Both the position numbers and the translations under genes were made by a program. Below the pieces are notes generated by a model, which saw only the letters and a program-made list of their open reading frames with translations, was not told where the DNA came from and did not search any database. From positions 41,472,001 to 41,536,000 of the forward strand of contig NC_134147.1 of assembly GCF_033958435.1 (NCBI RefSeq): 64,000 nucleotides of DNA, read 5' to 3'. The DNA comes from Carettochelys insculpta (Eukaryota > Chordata > Testudines > Carettochelyidae). Positions 15,001 to 24,000 of the stretch are shown piece after piece; position 1 is the stretch's first letter; every line of letters starts with the position of its first letter.

Positions 15001-18000
15001 TTAATACCACTTTGTAACTTGATGTTGATGTTTATTCATTGGCTTAATGAGATGCCATCTGAGTAAAGCATGAATGAACGTGGGTGTGACATCTTGAGAA
15101 AGCCAAGGATTCTTGCTCAAATGTCTGAAAGTGCTTTTTCAGACAGCAGAATGGAAGACAGATGACACAACGTTTTCTAGGGGGTGGTATTAGTAATGCG
15201 AAGAGGATGCTGAGGTTACATATGTGATCCTTTAATGTATTTTATGGCTTTAACAACTTTTTTGAATGGATGGTAGACGTACTGTTGATAGATGTTTGGC
15301 TTGTGAGGAGTTGGAAAAGAGAGAGCTGAGTGACAGCTAGTCCGCTGATAAAATTGCATGATGTGGATTTGCTGTGAATTCATCTGGATGTCTGTGCAGT
15401 ATAGACTTTTAAGTAGAGTGTGGTTCCTTGTAAACAAAGGTGTCAAACTGAAACTGATATAAGCCTGTTTGTATTTGTGGTTGTATCCATTGTCTTGGTT
15501 AAATACCACTTGCTTAAAAGACCTGAGATTCTGTGTACTGTGACAGTAACAGTTGGAGGGAGTTTGGGCCCACTATTCCTATTAATCAAATCAGATTGAA
15601 TTGCGAACACACACTTAACTCTCTGAGAAAAAAATGATCCTAGAAATGCTTAGCTGTTCTATTTAACTTTGAAATGGCTCAGTGAACAACTGTACCTAAG
15701 CTTTCAATGTCTGTTGTTTCCTCATCTGTACAATAGGGCGATAAATTATTTACCTACCTCCATACATGTTTTGGGAGGATGGGCTGGCTAATATTTTTAT
15801 AGGTTTCACCTTCCTGGTCAGGCACCCTGAATAAGGGATTTTGCTGGACCGGGGAGATTAATGTCCCCTACTCCTTGGCTTGCTACTGCAGCTAGCCCCA
15901 GATCTGGCTCTCTGGCCCCACAGGGCTGCTGGGGGACACCAGAGTTCCATCCCTGACCTCCGGTGGGACTGTAGGGGTATGCCAGCGCTCCATCTCAGCT
16001 TTGCTGCCCCCCCCGTGGGTTTGCCAGGTGGTTACCCTCTTGCCCTGGATTTCTGGTCCAGGAAATCCATAGTTTTGCTGGACCCAGAGCGTGTTGATTT
16101 TAGGGGGTACCATCTGTATTGCGCTTTGCAGATGTAAAGTGCTGAATATTTAGGTATAAAACTATTTATAAGACTTATAAAGAAGGAATTTTGGTCTGCA
16201 AAACTCCATTGACATTTGTACTGTATGTATTACGAAATATTTAAGTTTAAACATAAATAACAGGCCAGTTTGTACTTTGGTCAGATATAATGGTAGCTAC
16301 ATGCCTATTTAAAAAAAAAAATTGATGGTTTAATAACATAGCTGTTCTACTTGGCTATAGGAACAAGATTCCATGGTGAAAGAATTTAAGTTTTAAGTCT
16401 TATGTATCTAATAACAAATATGAAAGTGGGAGGAGGTATATAGATGATTCTAATTACAATACTGAATACAGTAAACCCTTGATTTAACAGACTCATCGGG
16501 GAGAGGCATCTGCTATTCCCGAAAGTTCATTAAATGCGAGGGTTTACTGCCCACCCACCCCCACCAGGCGCCCCCAGCCCCAACACGTCCTGCCTCCCTG
16601 TCCCCCCAAAACCCAAACCAAAACCCTGCCACTCACCAGAGCCACCATTGGAGGAGCTTCAGGACCACGCTGGTATGGCTGGGACCCTGCTGGCACAACT
16701 GGAGGTGCCGCCATGTGGTCCTCCTACCAGGGGTAGGGTGCGTATGTGAGTTCCAGTCTGCCTGAGTATGCATCCCACCCCTGATGGGAGGAGCGCGTGG
16801 TGGCTCGTCCAGGCTGCTGCAAGTCTCAGCTTTTTTTTTGAGGTTGGGAGGGGGAGGTCATGATTTTACAGACCTCAGTGGACTTTGGGAACAACTGGAG
16901 GAACGTTCTTTGTTCCCAAAGCCTGATAAATCAAAGTCTGTAAAACTGAGGGTTTACTGTATTTCATAGCATGTCATGGTGTGTTATATCTTTAAGTAAT
17001 AGGTGATCTTTAAGGAACTTTTTGGATCTGGTATAATTTTTAATGCAACTTTTACAAATTTGTAATTTTCACAGATGTCTTTTTTAAACTATGAAGATGG
17101 CATGCTAGATCCAAGCTCTATCATTCCTTTGATAGATGGAGGGACAGAAGGTTTTAAAGGGAACGCTCGTGTGATAATACCTGGAATGACAGCTTGTATT
17201 GAATGCACATTAGAACTTTATCCACCTCAGGTAACTAAAAGCATTGATGTTTTTTTCCCCCCCTCTTGTATGTTCTGTTTCTGACACCTATTCCTCCTCC
17301 TCCTTCTGTCCTTCAGAAAAATATATGTTAAGTCACTTATGATCTTTCCTCATCAGATCAATTTTCCCATGTGTACTATTGCATCTATGCCCAGGCTGCC
17401 AGAACATTGTATTGAATATGTCAGGATATTACAGTGGCCAAAGGAGCATCCTTTTGGAGGTAACCAGTATGCTTCATTTTATTTTATTTTATTTTATTTT
17501 TAATCCATGAACTACTGTTATTTTTAAATAATCAAAGTATTTGCACCCATATCAGAGTGTAAAATCATACTTTGATCCAGTAAATAGATTATTTTAGTTT
17601 TGCACTTTGGCCAGCATTGGTAAGATAAACTTCACTCTTGAATTAAAATCCTGTGTGTCAGTTTTCATCCCAAAGCAATTATTTTACAGCTGTATTGGAA
17701 AGAAAACAATAGACTGTTCATGTTGAATGAAAAGTTGTTGATCTCCTGTTCATCATACATTGTTTATTCTTTTTTCTAATCCCCAATTTCTGTAATCAGA
17801 GAAAAGAAGAGATATGATTGTTAGAAGACAATAATGAAATTTTCTATTAGTGTAAAAATAAACAAATGTATAATTTTAGACTCAATCTGTCTGTCTGCAT
17901 GAATGATCCTGTTGAAAAATGCCCTTTTATCATGCTGAATAATGGAAAGTTTAATACCGTATAATTTTCAAAGTATCGCATTTTAAAAACTGTTTTTATT

Positions 18001-21000
18001 TGATACAGTAGGGTCACAACATGTGCAAGGGTTCAGTGTTGAGAACCCTTGCGAATATTGAATTTAGTGAATATCTGGATGCACCACATGGGTGGCTAGG
18101 GCACCTCGCAGTGGCTCCAGAAGGACCACATGGGTGGCTGTAGTGCTTCACACCGCTTGGTGGCAACAGCAGCGCTGCGTGGGCAGCTATGGTGTCTCAT
18201 GCCGTGCGGCAGCAATAACAGGGCTGTGCGGGCGGTTACAATGCCTCGTGCCATGTGGCAGTAACAGTGCAATGGATGACAAACCACTTGCGAGTAATTG
18301 AATTTGTGAATGTTGTGACCTTGCTGTATTCATAATGAATCCTTGAAAACATAGATATTTTTGCTGAACTTGTGTTTCCCTGTGTGCACCTATAACTTTG
18401 CTGCTGCATTTGACTGATTGCTGATATGTGCATCCTTCTGGGACAAAAAAAAGTATTGAGACTTTCAGGGGATTTGAAGGGAGATACAAATCTTGCAGTG
18501 TCCATGTAATTATGTTAGAAAAAGTAGTTTAAATATTTAGTCTACTTATCTTATTGTTGCCCTTAAAAATCACGTGGTCTCAACTCTTGAGAATGTATAG
18601 GGTTTTATTCCTCCAACAACAAAACTGAAAATTTGAAGTTATACTTAAAAATTAATATTGGGAAGTACGAAAATGCATGGTTAAAGCAACTTAACTTTAA
18701 CTCTGCCCCACGACCACTATTCGCAGAATAAACAGAAACCAGACAATCTTATCTTCATGTAGTCCTCATTATTGAGAAGCAATCTAATATTTGGTAATAG
18801 ACGAGGAGGTATCTGCTAGTCTGTATTGTAAAAAAAGCAGTTAGGTAGCAACAGGCCCCATTGCCAACTTTGTCCACCTATCTGTTCTGGAGAAACCATC
18901 ACTGGACATAACCACATTAATTACAGAATCAGGGGCACATTCTCGTGTTCCTTAACTGACATCATATATGCCATCATGTGCCAGCAATGCCTATACACCA
19001 TATGTATAAGACTGACTGCAAACACACTTCAACAAAGAATGAATGGACATAGAACAGGCATAAAAAATCTCCAGATACACAAACCTGTCAGCCAGCGCTT
19101 TAAAGGGATGAGCCATTCTGTTGTTAAAGACCTTAAAGTTTGTGTTCTACTGAAAAAGGGACTTTAAAAATAGTCTACAGAAGGAATGCTCAGAACTAAT
19201 GTTCATATTCAATTTCAACATATTAACAGGTGGTTTGAACAGGGACAACAATTACCTGACCCATTATAAGGACTCTTGTACATACTTTGTTTTATCTAAC
19301 TCTTCACTTCTTCCCCATCACCTTCCTCTGCTCTTCTGATTTGCCAACCCTGATGATAATTTTTCTGATTTGTGAACATCGATAACAATTTTTGGACCTC
19401 TGTGCTTTATATATTGAGTCTGTTCTGGTAAGGCTAAGATCTGAAGAAGTGGATCTGTCCCACAGAAGCTCATCATGTAATAAATTATTTTGTTAGTCTT
19501 TAAAGTGCTACATGACTGCTTTTTTTGTTTTGGTTACCATACCTTTTTCTTTTACGGTATTAAAAGGTATTAAGGTATTTAAGGTATTTCTAGCTTAATA
19601 ATGTTTTAATCCCAGCAATCTCCTTTGGGAGTTTTTAAAAAAAAAAAAAAAAAGGGCATTGAGAGTCTCAAATATTAAACTGTTAAGAACCTGATAGCTT
19701 TGGAAGGATGGCCCCCCAGTCAAGATATAGGTTGAATCCCTTGTATCCAGCATCCTCGGGACCTGACATCAAACAGACAACAGTATTTTCCAGTTGAGGG
19801 AAAGTCATCTTCCGCCAGCTGACAACCCCACATCTGGCTGCTCACTGACCACAGGTCCTGGCAGCTGGGTCCCAACTTCTGGCTGTCCCTGGGTCCTAGC
19901 AGCCATCGACTGCCCTGGCTCCCCATGGCTGTTTGCAGCTGCCGGCCCATGGGTCCTGGCAACCCGCCGATGACCACAGGCACACACAGTGGGGAGCCCA
20001 GGCCAGCAACTGACAGGCTGTTGGGACCTGTGGGCTGCAAGAAGAGGAATGTTTCTGGATAACAGAATTCCAGTTAAAAGCTGTAGATTGTTTACTATCT
20101 TCTGTTAAGGTGGAATTGGCTATGTAGAATAGACAGAATTGGAGAGATTTCTCTCTAGGCCACTAAATGGATTCCTTATCTTCCCCTAACCGTATTTCAC
20201 TCCTCTCATAACTTTTTGCCCCTTGCTCTTCACTCCAGCCTTCCTTGTTCTTATGCTGCCCCTCATCCTTCAATGTAGTTTCCCTGCCCATGGCTCTCCT
20301 GTATGCTATATTTTGTGCGTCCATGTCATGACCTTATTAACTCTTCATCAGAGCTCATAAATATATGGAAATTGGTTTTAATAACTAAATTGTTTTGCGA
20401 GCAATACTTCCAAAAATATGTGCTAATGCTCACCAGGGCTAGTCATTTAAAACAAATTTGGAACTTTTAGATATTGATGAAGAGCCGTTATGAATTTCGA
20501 TTTATATATCTTTAATTTTCCTGTAGAGGGTGTTCCTTTGGATGGCGATGACCCAGATCATATACAGTGGATTTACCAACAATCATTAGAAAGAGCATCG
20601 CAATTCAATATTAAGGGTGTTACATACAGACTTACTCAAGGTAAGAGATTGCAGTAGTTAGAGTTTTGGTGAACATATGTGTACAGTAACCACTTGCAAA
20701 TGGCTACAATAAATAAAAAAAAATAAGTGGGGGGAGGTACTTCATCATCTAGCACATAGTACACTGCTGAGAGCTATAGAAAAGTCCAGCATAGAAAAAT
20801 GTATAAAGTAACTTAGGTTAAGTCTATATTAGGAAGTAAGTTGATTTCAGATATGCAGTTTTGGCTGCGGCACATTACATAGCTAGAATCAATGTATCAG
20901 GTTTGATTAATTTCCCTAGTGAAGACCTAACTGCTATACTCTCACATCAGCCTTCCGTACTCTACGCAATAGCATGGTGTACAGGAGTCAACTGCCAACC

Positions 21001-24000
21001 CCAGAGAGATCAATTTTGCAGTATTTTCACCAGACCCGGTGAGAATCGGTCTTCTGCTTGGTATAAACAAGCCCTTAGGTTAAACTGTGCTGCAATCAAA
21101 GTAACTGCAAAATTTGTGCAACAACCCTCTGTATGAGAGAGCTGCTTTGCAAAATGCTTAATGTTGTATGATTTGTCTCTTCAGGGGTGGTTAAGAGGAT
21201 CATTCCAGCGGTAGCTTCTACAAATGCAGTCATTGCAGGTACAGTAGTGACAGAAGGAAAAGCATTGGCTTTCATTAGAGGGTTCCCAGGAATCTTAGTA
21301 CAAGTGTCCCTCACTTTTTTCCTGTCCTTTAGGGATAGTGAGTGTTTTTCATGGGGCCACAGTTAAAATGGAGAGTGAGAGTGGGTAGTTTAGGCGTTTT
21401 CCCAGTTTGCTAACTTGTTTCTTTTATTATTCCTGTTTTCTCTACATAATATCTATGTTTGATCTTGCGCTTTCTGTGATTTAAGAATAAGGAAAAGTTT
21501 TTGTAGATGCACTGCCATCTTAAAAATGTAGAAATAAAAAGTGCAGCTCTACAAGACCAAAGTGTCTACTAAAAGGCTGCACAAACACTCCAGGCTGCAG
21601 TGGGGAGAGACTCATCTCCACTAGTCCCAGCCCCAGATGAGGAGGAGTACCTCTCCTCTGACCCCCAACCCAGGACCTGCCAGAGGAGAGATGCTTTCCT
21701 CCCAGTCCTGGCGTTGCTATGGGTGGTGGTAGATGGAGAGAGTTACTGCCCTCCCCCAGCCCCAGAACTGTCACAGGAAGAAGAGATGCTCTCCCCAACA
21801 CAGATGGAAAATGTCTCATCCCTGCCCTACCCCGGATCTTGCAACCAAACCCTTTTTCTCATGCTTGAGCTGCCTCCTGCACCCTGAACCCCTCCACCCC
21901 AGCCCCGCCCCAGAACACCTGTCTCCTCCTGCAGGAGCCCCTGCCTCTCCAAGCCCCAGCTGAGTCCCCTCCAACACTCTGAACCCTTGGCCCTGTCCCT
22001 GCCACATGAATTTTGTTATGTGCATGAATATAGGCATGATGCTTCACACATCACCTCCTTACTGGTGTGCATAACAAAATCCATTCCATACGTGCAGGGG
22101 CAAAACTAGACAGAACATTGCAAAACTGTCTCAGATAAGTGGCAAGTCCACCCTATATTCTGCCAGCTAAGTCGCTGAAGAAACCTTCAATCTTTAGGCA
22201 TTCTGATTTTTTGTATATATTTTGAGATTGAGAATAAAATTACTATTTGTTTTTCCTTTTTTCAGCTGTATGTGCCACTGAAGTTTTTAAAATAGCCACA
22301 AGGTAATATGTGTTTTTTTGATATAAATATTTTCAACAAACTTGTTTGTATAAACATTAACACATTTCTCATTGCAGTGCATACATTCCTCTTAATAACT
22401 ACTTGGTGTTCAATGACGTAGATGGATTATACACCTATACATTTGAAGCTGAAAGAAAGGTTAGTACTATTACAGAAGAGCCTCCTGAGCTGGCTGGGTT
22501 GCTTCCTGATTTATCACCTGTTGCAATAGCAGCTAGTTACTGATTTGCTGAAGTTAAAATTCAGTGTCTGGTCCCCACCACTGTAGTACTTAAATACTTC
22601 CACTTCTGTTTTGAAAATAGAAGTAACAATATGTTGGTCTACTTCTGCTGGAGGAGCGGCCTGATGAGTATACAAAATATTTTGTGGGAGGGGATTGATC
22701 TAATAGGCGATGATGTGCTAGACCCATAGGCTGGGTCTACATGGAGCCACTCTCCCGGCAGCTCCATGCTAATGAGCAGCCTCGCAATTGCAAATGGCTG
22801 CTCACTAGCATGGTCCCGTGGCTGTCGCCAGCCCCTTGTGCCAGAGGGGCTTTTTGCCCCCAGGGCCACATCCACACAGCCTCTTTACTGTCTGCACCCC
22901 CTCTGCGGAGAGTGAGCTTTTTTGCGGCTATGTTAATGAGCTGCTATTTGCAATTGCGAGGCTGCTCATTAGCATGGCGCTGCCAGGAGAACAGCTCTAT
23001 GTAAACCCAGCTATAGAGAGCAACAAATCTATTCAGCTTTCAAGAGGAGTAAAAATTAAGGTCAGTAGTTGCTGATCTGCCAGGACATCAGACACACATG
23101 GGCATGTTGCTATTACAGTGGAAGAAATCTTTCCATCAATCCTCCCGATCCTCAGTGATCAGTAGCTTTACTCTGCAGGGGCCAAGCAGTCAGTCAGATG
23201 TGTCTGTTAGAAAGAGGAGCACTTGATACTTGGAGTAGGTGTAGAATTCACTGTCATGCATCAAATTACCAGTACTCGTTATAAAATACATAGGAATCCA
23301 CCATAAAATATATATAAAATACTGGTTTCTTATTTAAGAAATATTGAGCAAAAATTTCTTAGTGGCTGGGGAAGGGGCAAGAAGGATTCCCCAGCAGCTA
23401 TTTGTGTTGGCGTTGTTACTGCAGCCAGTGTTTAAAATACCAGCCTCTGTCTAGAAAGATGAGCCAGGTGACAAAATCCCTAACTCTGGCAATTGCTTTT
23501 GCTAATATAGCTGGAGGAGAACAGTAGCTGAGCCTGGAAAGCAGGATCAAGGAAGTAGTAAACCTCTGACATCAGGAATGATAATTCCCAGAACAAAATA
23601 CATAGCCTTAAGGACACAACAGCAACTGTTGGCATGAAGAGGTTAGGACATAGTTAATTCTGTAAAAATATAGTTTGATCCATGCCTTTATAAATTTTGC
23701 AAGTACAGTAAACAATAGATATACATGATTGCAACTTGCGCTTAGTTTGTGTTTACACGAGTTTGAATCCTGGGGTTTCCAGGGGCTTGGGGGCTGGTGA
23801 GAGCACAGGGGACAGAGCCAGGTGAGAGCTAGGGAATGAGACAGCTCTGCCCCTGTGGCTTCTCCCCAGCTTCCCCCCAGTTGGAGGACCTGGGGGACAG
23901 CCAGCCAGGGTGGCGCAGCTTCCCCCAGCTGGGGGAAGCCAGGTGGACAGACAGCTGTACCACTGCAGCTTTTTTCCTGGCTCCACGCCACTATGGGAGC

